In this document: positions 1 to 7,710 of the stretch, in pieces | Layout of the letters: each line of letters starts with the position of its first letter | Position numbering within the stretch: the stretch's first letter is position 1 | From: Couchioplanes azureus | GTDB taxonomy: Bacteria > Actinomycetota > Actinomycetes > Mycobacteriales > Micromonosporaceae | Direction: 5' to 3' | Assembly (NCBI RefSeq): GCF_014648355.1 | Contig: NZ_BMQY01000002.1 | Span: 828,389 to 892,388, forward strand | DNA length: 64,000 nucleotides | The notes under the pieces: model-generated | The model's input: only the letters and a program-made list of their open reading frames with translations | Told to the model about the DNA's origin: nothing | The model's database searches: none | Program-made: the position numbers and the translations under genes

Positions 1-465
1 GGCCCCCGGCGCAGCAGCGTCTTCCGCGTCCCGCCGCGCGCGGTCTGGCAGGAGACCGACTTCGCGGCCGCCAACCGGCTCTGCCGGGAGCTCACCGGCG
101 CCGGGCTCAGCCGCCAGTCCTGGGCGATGCGGCCCAAGCTGCTCGAGGCGAACGCGATCTGGGAACGCCACCCCGGCCTGCTCTTCGAGGCGCACCCCGA
201 GGTGTCGTTCCGGGAGATGGCGGGCGAGCCGCTCGCGTACGCGAAGAAGACCTGGACCGGCCAGGCCCGCCGCCGCGACCTGCTCGCCCGGCACGGGATC
301 GTCCTGCCCGACCAGCTCGGCCCGGCCGGTCAGGCGCCCCCGGACGACATCCTCGACGCCGCCGCGGTGGCCTGGAGCGCCCACCGGATGGCGACCGGAA
401 AGGCCCTGAGCCATCCCAGCCCGCCCGAGGAAGCCAACGGCGCCCGCATCGCCATCTGGTACTGA
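1..465 (+). CDS. DUF429 family protein, 3' part only
   Basis: The reading frame is open from the first base and ends with TGA, so the N-terminus lies outside the window and 154 residues are visible. The visible part contains the HPEVSF motif and a following AYAKKTWTGQ segment typical of DUF429 proteins, a family predicted to have an RNase H-like fold and nuclease activity. The C-terminal helix rich in Asp and Ala (DDILDAAAVAWSA) is also usual for the family. Its biochemical role is not established. It converges on proC, with only 3 nt between the two stop codons, so it is not in an operon with anything shown here. Confidence 0.8.
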   Translation, partial: GPRRSSVFRVPPRAVWQETDFAAANRLCRELTGAGLSRQSWAMRPKLLEANAIWERHPGLLFEAHPEVSFREMAGEPLAYAKKTWTGQARRRDLLARHGIVLPDQLGPAGQAPPDDILDAAAVAWSAHRMATGKALSHPSPPEEANGARIAIWY

Positions 466-468
466 CGG

Positions 469-1275
469 TCAGGCGCTCTGCGCGGCGATCTCGCGGGCCC
501 GGTCCCGAGCCGCCTCCAGGGCGGCCAGCAGGGCGGCCCGGACCCCGTGGTTCTCCAGCTCGCGGATGGCCGAGATGGTGGTGCCCGCCGGGGACGTCAC
601 CGCCTCGCGCAGCTTGACCGGGTGCTCGCCCGAGTCGCGCAGCATCACCGCCGAGCCGATCGCGGTCTGCACGATCAGGTCGTGGGCGACCTGCCGCGGC
701 AGCCCGAGCAGGATGCCGGCGTCGACCATCGCCTCCACCAGCAGGTAGAAGTACGCCGGGCCGGAGCCCGAGAGGGCGGTGACCGCGTCCTGCTGCGACT
801 CCGGCACCCGGATGGTCGCGCCGAGCGGCTTGAACATCTTCTCGGCGACCGCCAGGTGGTCACCGGTGGCGTGCGGGCCGGCCGAGATCGCCGTCATCGC
901 CTCGTCGACCAGGGCCGGGGTGTTGGTCATGACCCGGACCACCGGGGTGCCCTCGGGCAGCCGGGCGGCGAAGAAGCTGGTCGGCAGGCCGGCGCAGAGC
1001 GAGACGACGAGCTTGCCGGCCGGGATCGCCGGGCCGATGTCGGCGAGCAGGGCGCCCGCGTCCTGCGGCTTGACCGCGATCGCCAGCACGTCCGCCTGGG
1101 CCACCGCGTCCGCGTTGCCGACCGCCCTGATGCCGTAGCGCTCGTGCAGCTCCTCGCCGCGGGCGGGGCGGCGGGTGGTGACGAGCAACTTGTCCGCCGG
1201 CCAGCCGGCGCGGAGCAGGCCGGACAGCACCAGCTCACCGATCTTGCCGGCGCCGAGCACCGCGACGACGGTCAT
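469..1275 (-). CDS. proC: Pyrroline-5-carboxylate reductase
   Basis: This gene encodes the last step of proline synthesis: NAD(P)H-dependent reduction of 1-pyrroline-5-carboxylate to L-proline in the cytoplasm. The 268 residues match the normal family length. A Rossmann dinucleotide-binding loop GAGKIG lies at residues 8-13, and the C-terminal domain has the P5C reductase signature (AVTSPAGTTISAI followed by a helix). A GGAGG ribosome binding site sits 5-6 nt before the ATG, which fixes the start. It follows the phosphofructokinase gene on the same strand, but a strong hairpin lies between them, so it probably has its own promoter. Confidence 0.97.
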   Translation of the reverse strand: MTVVAVLGAGKIGELVLSGLLRAGWPADKLLVTTRRPARGEELHERYGIRAVGNADAVAQADVLAIAVKPQDAGALLADIGPAIPAGKLVVSLCAGLPTSFFAARLPEGTPVVRVMTNTPALVDEAMTAISAGPHATGDHLAVAEKMFKPLGATIRVPESQQDAVTALSGSGPAYFYLLVEAMVDAGILLGLPRQVAHDLIVQTAIGSAVMLRDSGEHPVKLREAVTSPAGTTISAIRELENHGVRAALLAALEAARDRAREIAAQSA

Positions 1276-1296
1276 ACGTCCTCCGTGGAAAGCCGG

Positions 1297-1323
1297 AGGG
1301 GCGGGCGTCGTCCGCCCGCCCCT
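1297..1323 (-). terminator. GC-rich hairpin after the phosphofructokinase gene
   Basis: An 11-bp perfect stem (1297-1307 with 1313-1323) closes a 5-nt loop. It lies 14 nt past the phosphofructokinase stop codon and before proC. There is no clear U-tract, which is common for actinobacterial terminators. Confidence 0.6.
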
Positions 1324-1336
1324 TGGTGGATCGGAC

Positions 1337-2365
1337 TCAGCTGCCGAAGAAGACCTCGGCCTCGTCGTACCGCGAGATCGGCACGGTCTTGAGCTCGCCG
1401 GTGCCCTCGGCGAGCGGCACCCGGACGATGTCGGTGCCGCGCAGCGCCATCATCTTGCCGAAGTCGCCCTCGTGCACGGCGTCGATGGCCTGCAGGCCGA
1501 AGCGGGTCGCGAGGACCCGGTCGAACGCCGTCGGCGTGCCGCCGCGCTGGATGTGACCGAGGACGACCGTGCGGGCCTCCTTGCCGGTCTTCTCCTCCAG
1601 CTGCTCGGCGAGCCACTGGCCGATGCCGCCGAGGCGGACGTGACCGAACGAGTCCAGCTCCTGGTTGTGCAGGACCATCTGGCCCTCGAGCGGCTGGGCG
1701 CCCTCGGCGACCACCACGATGGGGGCGTACTCGACCTGGAAGCGCTTGGTCACGTAGGTGGCGACCTGGTCCACATCGAAGTGACGCTCGGGCAGCAGGA
1801 TGACGTTGGCGCCGCCGGCGAGGCCGGCGTGCAGCGCGATCCAGCCGGCGTGCCGGCCCATGACCTCGACGACGAGGGTGCGGTGGTGCGACTCGGCCGT
1901 GGTGTGCAGCCGGTCGATGGCCTCCATCGCGATGTTGACCGCGGTGTCGAAGCCGAACGTGTAGTCGGTCGCGTTCAGGTCGTTGTCGATGGTCTTCGGC
2001 ACACCGACGACGTTGACGCCCAGGTCGGTGAGCTTGGTGGCGACGCCGAGGGTGTCCTCGCCGCCGATCGCCACGAGCGCGTCCACGCCCTGCTCGGCAA
2101 GGTTGGCCTTGATCTTCTCGACGCCGCCGTCGATCTTGAACGGGTTGGTCCGGGAGGAGCCCAGGATGGTGCCGCCGCGGGGCAGGATGCCGCGGACCTC
2201 GGCGATGCCGAGCGGCTTCGTCAGACCCTCCAGGGGGCCCTTCCAGCCGTCCCGGAAGCCGACGAACTCGTGACCGTAGACGGCGACGCCCTTGCGCACC
2301 ACCGCCCGGATCACGGCGTTGAGACCGGGGCAGTCGCCGCCGCCGGTGAGCACGCCGATACGCAT
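1337..2365 (-). CDS. pfp: 6-phosphofructokinase, likely pyrophosphate-dependent
   Basis: This enzyme phosphorylates fructose 6-phosphate in glycolysis. The open frame extends to 2500, but the ATG at 2365 has a strong AGGGAGG site 9 nt upstream and begins with the conserved MRIGVLTGGGDCPG, giving 342 residues. Family motifs are PKTIDND (residues 123-129, with catalytic Asp127) and MGRHAGW. The phosphoryl-donor positions are informative: residue 104 is Asp (GGEDT, 101-105) and residue 124 is Lys. In this family Gly104 marks ATP enzymes, while Asp104 with Lys124 marks PPi enzymes such as that of Amycolatopsis methanolica. PPi dependence is therefore inferred, and the reaction would be reversible. 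A possible -10 (TACAGT on the minus strand near 2470) lies about 100 nt upstream. Confidence 0.93.
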   Translation of the reverse strand: MRIGVLTGGGDCPGLNAVIRAVVRKGVAVYGHEFVGFRDGWKGPLEGLTKPLGIAEVRGILPRGGTILGSSRTNPFKIDGGVEKIKANLAEQGVDALVAIGGEDTLGVATKLTDLGVNVVGVPKTIDNDLNATDYTFGFDTAVNIAMEAIDRLHTTAESHHRTLVVEVMGRHAGWIALHAGLAGGANVILLPERHFDVDQVATYVTKRFQVEYAPIVVVAEGAQPLEGQMVLHNQELDSFGHVRLGGIGQWLAEQLEEKTGKEARTVVLGHIQRGGTPTAFDRVLATRFGLQAIDAVHEGDFGKMMALRGTDIVRVPLAEGTGELKTVPISRYDEAEVFFGS

Positions 2366-2507
2366 AGTGACTCGTCCTCCCTTATCGGGTTTGCGAGAGA
2401 TGCCCGGCACCCGGGAAAGGTCGGTCGTCCGGCTTCGCTGCCGGGTCCGGGGGCGGGCCGCATGCGCACTGTAGTCGGCGGCCCCATCCGGGACCATCAC
2501 CGCCCCG

Positions 2508-3008
2508 CTACAAACGTACGGTTTCGTTCTCCCCCGCGTCCGGGGTCTTCCCGGTGACCGCCGCCTTCACGTATCCCAGCAGGGTGACCACCCGTGAGCT
2601 GTGCGCGGCCTCCCAGTACTCGGCGCTGTGGGCGTGCACCTTCACCAGGGTGAGGTTCGGCGTCTCGAGCCCGTCCGGGAACCACGCCTTCAGCGGCGGG
2701 CTCCAGAGCTCCTCCGCCTTCGCCCGGTCGTCGGTCTGCACGGCGACGCCGGACACCGAGGTCCACGCGTGCTGCTTGGCGTCGCTGAACGAGACGTTCA
2801 CCTCGGGGTGGGACCGGATCTGCGCGACGAGGTCCGAGTCGGCGTACGCGAAGAACCAGAGGTCGCCGTCGAACTCGACGTCCTGCAACGCCATCGGCCG
2901 GCTGACGTGGTGGCCGTCCGCGGTCATCGTGGTGAGCATCCCGATCCGGGCGTCCTTCACGAGCTGCTTGAGCTTGTCGCGCTTCTCCTGTTCGGTGTGC
3001 TCGGCCAT
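2508..3008 (-). CDS. Pyridoxamine 5'-phosphate oxidase-like (general stress 26 type) protein
   Basis: This is a 166-residue split-beta-barrel protein of the flavin/F420-binding oxidase superfamily. The segment from about residue 15 to 120 (IGMLTTMTADGHHVSRPM, then FDGDLWFFAYADSDL and VNVSFSD) follows the pattern of general stress protein 26 homologues. These are usually annotated as pyridoxamine 5'-phosphate oxidase-related, without proven activity. The start ATG has a very good GGAGGGAG site. It probably binds FMN or F420 and reduces small substrates, but no substrate can be read from the sequence. A second, unrelated-looking member of the superfamily lies at 20709-21335. Confidence 0.85.
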   Translation of the reverse strand: MAEHTEQEKRDKLKQLVKDARIGMLTTMTADGHHVSRPMALQDVEFDGDLWFFAYADSDLVAQIRSHPEVNVSFSDAKQHAWTSVSGVAVQTDDRAKAEELWSPPLKAWFPDGLETPNLTLVKVHAHSAEYWEAAHSSRVVTLLGYVKAAVTGKTPDAGENETVRL

Positions 3009-3074
3009 GGCGACTCCCTCCGTCGGGTTTTCCCGCAGGACTTCCCGCGGCCCCGGACGCGAAACGAACCGGTC

Positions 3075-3767
3075 CTACCTTTCCGCCATGCCGGCCCGGC
3101 GGCGCAGCGCCGAGACGTCGGTGACCACGATCCGCCGGCCCTCGGTGCGCAGCCAGCCGCGGGTCGCGAACGAGCCGATGGCCTGGTTGACGCTCTGCCG
3201 GGACCCGCCGGCCATCTCGGCCAGCTGGCTCTGGTTGAGCTCGATCGTGATCATCGGCGCCTGGCTGTCGCCGGCGAGCCGGACCAGCGTCTTGGCCACC
3301 CGGCCGGGCAGGTCGAGGAAGACGTGGTCGGCGTTCTGCTCGGTGAGGCGCCGGATCAGGCCGCCGACGGAGCGCATGACCGCGTCGAGGATGCGCGGGT
3401 TGGAGTGCACCAGGTCCATGAACGCCACCCGGGACAGCGCCAGCGCCTGGCTGTCCTCGATCGCCTCGGCGCTGGCCGACCGGGTGGACGCGTCCAGCAG
3501 CGAGACCTCCCCCAGCACGTCCGGCGGGCGCACCACGTGCAGCACGGCCCGCTCGCCGGTGGGCGCGGTGCGGAACACCGCGATCGCGCCGCGGCGCAGC
3601 ACGATCAGCGAATCGCCCGGATCGTGCTCGACGAACAGGATCTGGCCCTTGCGGTACGTACGGGGCACGGCGGCGGCGATCACCCGCTGGCGCACGTCGG
3701 GCTCCAGCCCGGCGAACATCTCCACGCCCGTGAGCGCGTCACCCGGCTCCGGCAGCCGATGATCCAC
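3075..3767 (-). CDS. Crp/Fnr-family transcription regulator
   Basis: This is a 230-residue regulator. An N-terminal cyclic-nucleotide-binding barrel spans about residues 15-130 (FVEHDPGDSLIVLRRGAIAV), followed by a long dimerisation helix. A C-terminal winged helix-turn-helix contains the recognition region GGSRQSVNQAI. The open frame runs on to 3995, but GTG at 3767 has GGAAGGA just upstream and yields the normal family length, so I use it. The 275 nt between this gene and the divergent kinase-like gene carry no other gene. I could not find a convincing Crp-type TGTGA palindrome there. Ligand and targets are unknown. Confidence 0.88.
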   Translation of the reverse strand: MDHRLPEPGDALTGVEMFAGLEPDVRQRVIAAAVPRTYRKGQILFVEHDPGDSLIVLRRGAIAVFRTAPTGERAVLHVVRPPDVLGEVSLLDASTRSASAEAIEDSQALALSRVAFMDLVHSNPRILDAVMRSVGGLIRRLTEQNADHVFLDLPGRVAKTLVRLAGDSQAPMITIELNQSQLAEMAGGSRQSVNQAIGSFATRGWLRTEGRRIVVTDVSALRRRAGMAER

Positions 3768-4029
3768 GGTCAGTCCTTCCCCCGGTCGGGACCACCGCCG
3801 GACATGCCCGACGTCGCTCCCTGGACGTGAACGATCACTCTTAGCATGAAGAGCGCCATCAACGCCATTTGATACCTCCAGCGCCTGCCTTTCGATCATT
3901 TCGCGTATGTCGCTCGCTGTATAGCCCCAATCGCGAGGGGTAACAAATGCATCGAGTTCGGGACCGACCACCCGGCGAAACCGCGGCCAAACCACCCACG
4001 GTGTCCGTCGCTACTACTCAGTGTGCCGA

Positions 4030-4035
4030 CATAAT
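4030..4035 (+). promoter_or_regulatory. -10 element for a leaderless transcript (kinase-like gene)
   Basis: CATAAT ends 7 nt before GTG at 4043. There is no Shine-Dalgarno sequence, so the transcript probably starts at or next to the start codon. Confidence 0.5.
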
Positions 4036-4042
4036 CGCGGCC

Positions 4043-4924
4043 GTGCCGGACCACGACCTCCTTCGATCCACCCTGCGGGAGCAGTGGCATCTCGTGCCCG
4101 CCGAGATCTCGGCGCTGCCCGGGGGCCTGTTGTCGCACGGGTGGGACGTGACCGCGGGCGGCGAGCGCTTCGTCGCCCGCCTCGCCGAGCCGGCCGCCCG
4201 CCAGCCGGTGGAGGCGGGGCTCGCCGCCGCCGAGCACCTGCGCAGCACCGGCATCGAGGCCGGCGAGCCGGTGCGGACGCTGGCCGGGGGCCTGACGGCC
4301 GACACCCCGTTCGGCGCGATGGCGGTGCTGCGCCGGGCGCCGGGCCGCATCCTCGACGGCCGGGACCCGATCGACCAGCAGTTCTGGGGCGACCGCCTGG
4401 GCGCCGTGCACCGCACGCTGCAGACCTTCCACCATCCGGGCCTGCGCCGCTGGAACCTGCTCGACCCGGACGCCCCGCACCTGGCCGTGGAGCCGTGGCT
4501 GCGGGAGGCGGTCGCCGGCGCGGTCACCGCCATGACCCGCCTGTCGGTCACCGACCGGCTCACCTACGGGGTGCTGCACGGCGACCCGGCCCCGGAGATC
4601 TTCCTGGTGGATCCGGCGACGGGCCGGGCGGGCCTGCTCGACTGCGGTGCGAGCGGCACCGGCCCGCTGCTCTACGACGTGGCGGCCGCCGTGGTCTACG
4701 CGGGCGGCCCGGAGACCGCGGCGGAGCTGCTCGACGGCTATCTCGCGGCCGGCCCGGTGGACGAGGGCGAGCTGCACGCCGCGCTGCCGGTGATGCTGCG
4801 CTTCCGCTGGGCGGTGCAGGCGGACTGGGCGGCCCGGCGGCTCGTCACCGGCGAGGGCGACGGCAACCGGGAGGTGCTGCGGCGCTCGCGGGCGGCCCTG
4901 GTCGCCGAGGCCGACCCGCGGTAG
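4043..4924 (+). CDS. Aminoglycoside phosphotransferase (APH)-fold protein
   Basis: This is a 293-residue protein of the APH/choline kinase fold. The catalytic loop is recognisable (VLHGDPAPEIFLVD), as is the second metal-binding Asp (LLDCGASGTG, the DxG equivalent). The usual loop is HGDxxxxNxxxD. Here the Asn position is Ile, although the catalytic Asp and the downstream Asp are present, so activity is uncertain. Many such proteins phosphorylate small metabolites rather than antibiotics, and resistance should not be assumed. The longer frame from 3947 lacks any start signal; GTG 4043 sits 7 nt after a -10 hexamer. The next gene begins 16 nt after its stop, suggesting co-transcription. Confidence 0.8.
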   Translation: MPDHDLLRSTLREQWHLVPAEISALPGGLLSHGWDVTAGGERFVARLAEPAARQPVEAGLAAAEHLRSTGIEAGEPVRTLAGGLTADTPFGAMAVLRRAPGRILDGRDPIDQQFWGDRLGAVHRTLQTFHHPGLRRWNLLDPDAPHLAVEPWLREAVAGAVTAMTRLSVTDRLTYGVLHGDPAPEIFLVDPATGRAGLLDCGASGTGPLLYDVAAAVVYAGGPETAAELLDGYLAAGPVDEGELHAALPVMLRFRWAVQADWAARRLVTGEGDGNREVLRRSRAALVAEADPR

Positions 4925-4940
4925 GCGAGGATGGGCCGCG

Positions 4941-5447
4941 ATGGTCTACCGCTATTTTTACGACTGCGAATTCATCGAGGACGGCCGCACGGTCGACCTC
5001 GTGTCGATCGGCGTCGTCGACGAGCACGGCCGCACCTTCTACGCGGTCTCCACCCAGTTCGACGACTCCCGGGCGGTGCCCTGGGTGCGCCGCAACGTGC
5101 TGGACAAGCTGCCGTCCCCGGCGGACCCGGCGTGGCGCTCCCGGGAACGCATCCGCGACGACCTGTACGCGTTCCTCACCGAGCCGATCCACGGCCGGGA
5201 CGAGCAGATCGAGCTCTGGGCGTGGTACGCCGCGTACGACCACGTGGCGCTCGCCCAGCTCTGGGGCGCGATGCCGGCCCTGCCCCGGGAGATACCGCGC
5301 TTCACCAAGGACCTGCGCCAGCGCTGGGACGACGTGGGCAACCCGCCCCTGCCCGGCGCCGAGGGCCGGCACGACGCGCTGGTGGACGCCCGGCACAACC
5401 TGGCCCGGTGGAGGGCCATGGAAGCGGGCGGCCACGCGCCGCGGTGA
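4941..5447 (+). CDS. 3'-5' exoribonuclease, AS type (DEDDh)
   Basis: This 168-residue protein matches the compact RNase T-like exoribonucleases of actinobacteria (Rv2179c in M. tuberculosis, named polyadenylate-specific exoribonuclease AS). The metal-binding acidic residues are visible: Asp8 and Glu10 (YDCEF), an Asp in WYAAYDHVAL, and the C-terminal HDALVDARHN supplying the His and last Asp of the DEDDh set. The family trims RNA from the 3' end with a preference for adenylates. The start ATG has AGGA about 9 nt upstream. It lies 16 nt behind the kinase-like gene and is probably read from the same promoter. Confidence 0.9.
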   Translation: MVYRYFYDCEFIEDGRTVDLVSIGVVDEHGRTFYAVSTQFDDSRAVPWVRRNVLDKLPSPADPAWRSRERIRDDLYAFLTEPIHGRDEQIELWAWYAAYDHVALAQLWGAMPALPREIPRFTKDLRQRWDDVGNPPLPGAEGRHDALVDARHNLARWRAMEAGGHAPR

Positions 5448-5504
5448 CGGCAGGGTGACCCTCGACGAGGACGGGCCGCGGGGGCGGGCGCCGGATCTGA
5501 CGGC

Positions 5505-5903
5505 TTACTTCGCCCGGGCCTTGCGGTCGCTGCGCCTGTTGGCCTTCTGGATGGCGTCGACCAGGTCGGACTTGGTCATCCGGGAGCGGCCGCGGATCTC
5601 CAGGCGCTTCGCGACGCCGAGCAGGTGCTCCTTGCTGGCGTTGGCGTCGACGCCGCCCTTGGCCTGCGCCTTCGTCCCGCGGCCCCCCGCGGCCTTGGCG
5701 TCGCTGGGCCCCTTCTTCGCCTTCGGCTCCCAGTGGTCGCCCACCTTCTCGAACGAGTGCTTCACCGCGGAGAACGCCGTGCGGTGGGCGCGCTCGCCCT
5801 CGCCGTACTGCTCGACGGCCGAGTCGTGGGTCTTGGCCCAGGTGTCCTGAGCCTTCTTCGGTGACCGCTTCAGCGTGCTGGGCATCTCCTCGCGTGCCGG
5901 CAT
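5505..5903 (-). CDS. ChaB-domain protein with Rho/SAP-like C-terminus
   Basis: This is a 132-residue basic protein. Its N-terminal 60 residues match the ChaB fold (MPSTLKRSPKKAQDTWAKTHDSAVEQYGEGE), a domain named from the E. coli cation-transport operon but of unknown biochemical function. A Lys/Ala/Gly linker follows. The last 40 residues (ASKEHLLGVAKRLEIRG, then TKSDLVDAI) look like the short helix-extended-loop-helix found in Rho N-termini and SAP domains, which suggests nucleic acid binding. The start at 5903 is chosen because AGGAGG lies 7 nt upstream; the longer frame to 5957 has no such signal. Confidence 0.85.
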   Translation of the reverse strand: MPAREEMPSTLKRSPKKAQDTWAKTHDSAVEQYGEGERAHRTAFSAVKHSFEKVGDHWEPKAKKGPSDAKAAGGRGTKAQAKGGVDANASKEHLLGVAKRLEIRGRSRMTKSDLVDAIQKANRRSDRKARAK

Positions 5904-5953
5904 GTCGAACCTCCTCACTGTGACCCGATCACCGTGCCCGGTCCTCCACCGGC

Positions 5954-6667
5954 TCAAACGCCGGTGCGGCGGCGGGCCGGCGGGTGGGGCGCGACGACCG
6001 ACGTCTTCAGCGACGCGGCGTAGACGTCGACGTACTCGCGGCCGGTCAGGGTCATCAGCTCGTACATGATCTCGTCGGTCACCGCGCGCTCGACGAAGCG
6101 GTCGCCGACCGAGCCGGAGTACCGGGAGAAGTCGAGCGGGGGGCCGAAGCGCAGCCGGACCCGCTTGATCTTGGGGATGAGCTTGCCGGTCGGCTGGATT
6201 TCGTCGGTGTTCAGCAGCGCGACCGGCACCACCGGGGCGCCGCTCTCCAGCGCGAGGCGGGCCACGCCGGTCTTGCCGCGGTAGAGCCGGCCGTCGGGCG
6301 AGCGGGTGCCCTCCGGGTAGATGCCGGCGATGTTGCCCGAGCGCAGCACCCGCAACTGGGTGTCGAGGGCCGCGCGGGCGGCCTTGCCGCCCGAACGGTC
6401 GACCGGGATCGTCCCCGTGCCGACGAAGAACTGCCGCATCAGCCAGCCCTTGATCCCCTTACCCGTGAAGTACTCCGCTTTGGCGACGAATGTCACCTTC
6501 CGCTTCACGATCAGGGGTGTGAAGATCGAGTCGGAGAACGACAGGTGGTTGCAGGCCAGGATCACCGGACCGGTCGCCGGGACGTGCTCGAGTCCCTCCA
6601 CGTCGGGGCGGAAAAGGCATTTCAGGACAGGTCCGAGAACCACGTACTTCAGCAGCCAGTAGAACAC
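5954..6667 (-). CDS. 1-acylglycerol-3-phosphate O-acyltransferase family (PlsC)
   Basis: This is a 237-residue acyltransferase of membrane phospholipid synthesis. A hydrophobic N-terminus precedes the catalytic NHLSFSD motif (His41, Asp46, the HX4D pair). The substrate-binding EGTRS block is at 119-123, followed by the VVPVALLNTDEI segment. It should attach acyl groups to lysophosphatidate or a related glycerolipid at the inner face of the membrane. Mycobacteria keep a homologue (Rv2182c) close to pimB, so a role in phosphatidylinositol mannoside precursor lipids is possible but inferred. GTG at 6667 has AAAGGA upstream and removes an Arg-rich extension. Confidence 0.92.
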   Translation of the reverse strand: MFYWLLKYVVLGPVLKCLFRPDVEGLEHVPATGPVILACNHLSFSDSIFTPLIVKRKVTFVAKAEYFTGKGIKGWLMRQFFVGTGTIPVDRSGGKAARAALDTQLRVLRSGNIAGIYPEGTRSPDGRLYRGKTGVARLALESGAPVVPVALLNTDEIQPTGKLIPKIKRVRLRFGPPLDFSRYSGSVGDRFVERAVTDEIMYELMTLTGREYVDVYAASLKTSVVAPHPPARRRTGV

Positions 6668-6815
6668 CGAGGTCCTTTCCCGCGCGCCGCGGCCCATGTG
6701 GAAGGGAAAGCGTACGAAGCGGGAGCGGCACGCCACAACGCACTCCCGCAAGCGGCACCTGTCGTGTCACCATTCAAGGCACGCGCGAGCGGCGCGGGGC
6801 GAGGAGTGTGCAGGG

Positions 6816-7643
6816 GTGTCTGCGGGTGGCGCCCGTCGCGGGCGGCGGGACAACGGGCTCGACGCGGCCGATTACGCGGCCGCGGGCGACGTGGATCCAC
6901 GCGTCGGCGAGCATCTGCTCGACGTGCTGGCGGCCGGCGGCATCGCCGCCTATCTGCAGCCCTCCGCCGATCTCAACCCGATCCTGCGGGCCACGACGCT
7001 CCCGGCCCGGCCCACCGACCGGCTCTACGTCGACCGCACCCATCTCGACACCGCCCGCGAGCATCTGCAGAAGCTGACCGGTGACGCCGGCACCGCCTCG
7101 CCGGCCACGCCGCCGAAGGAGCGCCCGAGCGGCGACCAGCGGGAGGTCGACGCCGCCTGGGCGCAGATCGTCGCCGGTTTCCACACCGCCGTCGACCCGG
7201 CCTCGCCGCCGTGGCCGGCCGCGGAGGGCATCGACGCCGCCCGGGCCCCGCAGCCGCCGGCCGAGCCCGGCGACAAGATCACCTCGGCCACCGACGTCGC
7301 GGGCATCCAGCTCAACCGGCGCCGCACGGACCGGGTCGACGAGCCCTCCCTGCTGGACGGGCTGGACACCTTCGGCACCGGCCCGGGCGGCGAGGACGAC
7401 GACGAGCGCTACGTGCCCCCGCCCCCGCCACCGCTGCCGCACATCTCGAAGTACGCGATCGCCGGCGTGGCGGGCGTGGTGCTCGGGTTCGTGCTGTTCC
7501 TGTTCCCGTGGCTGCTCCCGGTCGACCGCAACCTGGTCACGCTGATCGGCTTCACGTCGATCGTCGCGGGCGCGGTGACCCTGGTGTGGCGGCTGCGCTC
7601 CGGCGACGACGACGACGAGTTCGACGACGGGGCGGTCGTCTGA
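6816..7643 (+). CDS. Membrane protein with a DUF2007-like N-terminal domain
   Basis: This is a 275-residue protein of unknown function. Residues 20-85 (HLLDVLAAGGIAAYLQPS, then DRLYVDRTHLDTAREHL) resemble the small DUF2007 signal-transducing-like fold. A long acidic, Pro-rich linker follows, then a run of prolines. Two membrane helices near the C-terminus (YAIAGVAGVVLGFVLFLF and VTLIGFTSIVAGAVTLVW) precede an Asp-rich tail. The protein is probably anchored with the soluble part in the cytoplasm. GTG 6816 is chosen because GAGGAG lies 9 nt upstream, while the longer frame from 6696 reads through an Arg/His-rich non-coding stretch. The DUF2007 assignment rests on pattern only. Confidence 0.75.
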   Translation: MSAGGARRGRRDNGLDAADYAAAGDVDPRVGEHLLDVLAAGGIAAYLQPSADLNPILRATTLPARPTDRLYVDRTHLDTAREHLQKLTGDAGTASPATPPKERPSGDQREVDAAWAQIVAGFHTAVDPASPPWPAAEGIDAARAPQPPAEPGDKITSATDVAGIQLNRRRTDRVDEPSLLDGLDTFGTGPGGEDDDERYVPPPPPPLPHISKYAIAGVAGVVLGFVLFLFPWLLPVDRNLVTLIGFTSIVAGAVTLVWRLRSGDDDDEFDDGAVV

Positions 7644-7673
7644 GGCCCGCCGCCATGGCATAGATCACCGACG

Positions 7674-7703
7674 TTGTATCTCTCGGTAGTCATCCATTAA
7701 CCT
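7674..7703 (+). promoter_or_regulatory. Promoter for leaderless otsA
   Basis: TTGTAT (7674-7679), an 18-nt spacer and TAACCT (7698-7703) end 7 nt before the otsA ATG. No ribosome binding site is present. This is the best two-part example of the leaderless pattern in the window. Confidence 0.6.
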
Positions 7704-7710
7704 TTCGTGA

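Noticed and set aside
3768-4029. A Crp-type operator between the regulator and the kinase-like gene
   Set aside because: I looked for TGTGA-N6-TCACA and close variants and found none that holds up.
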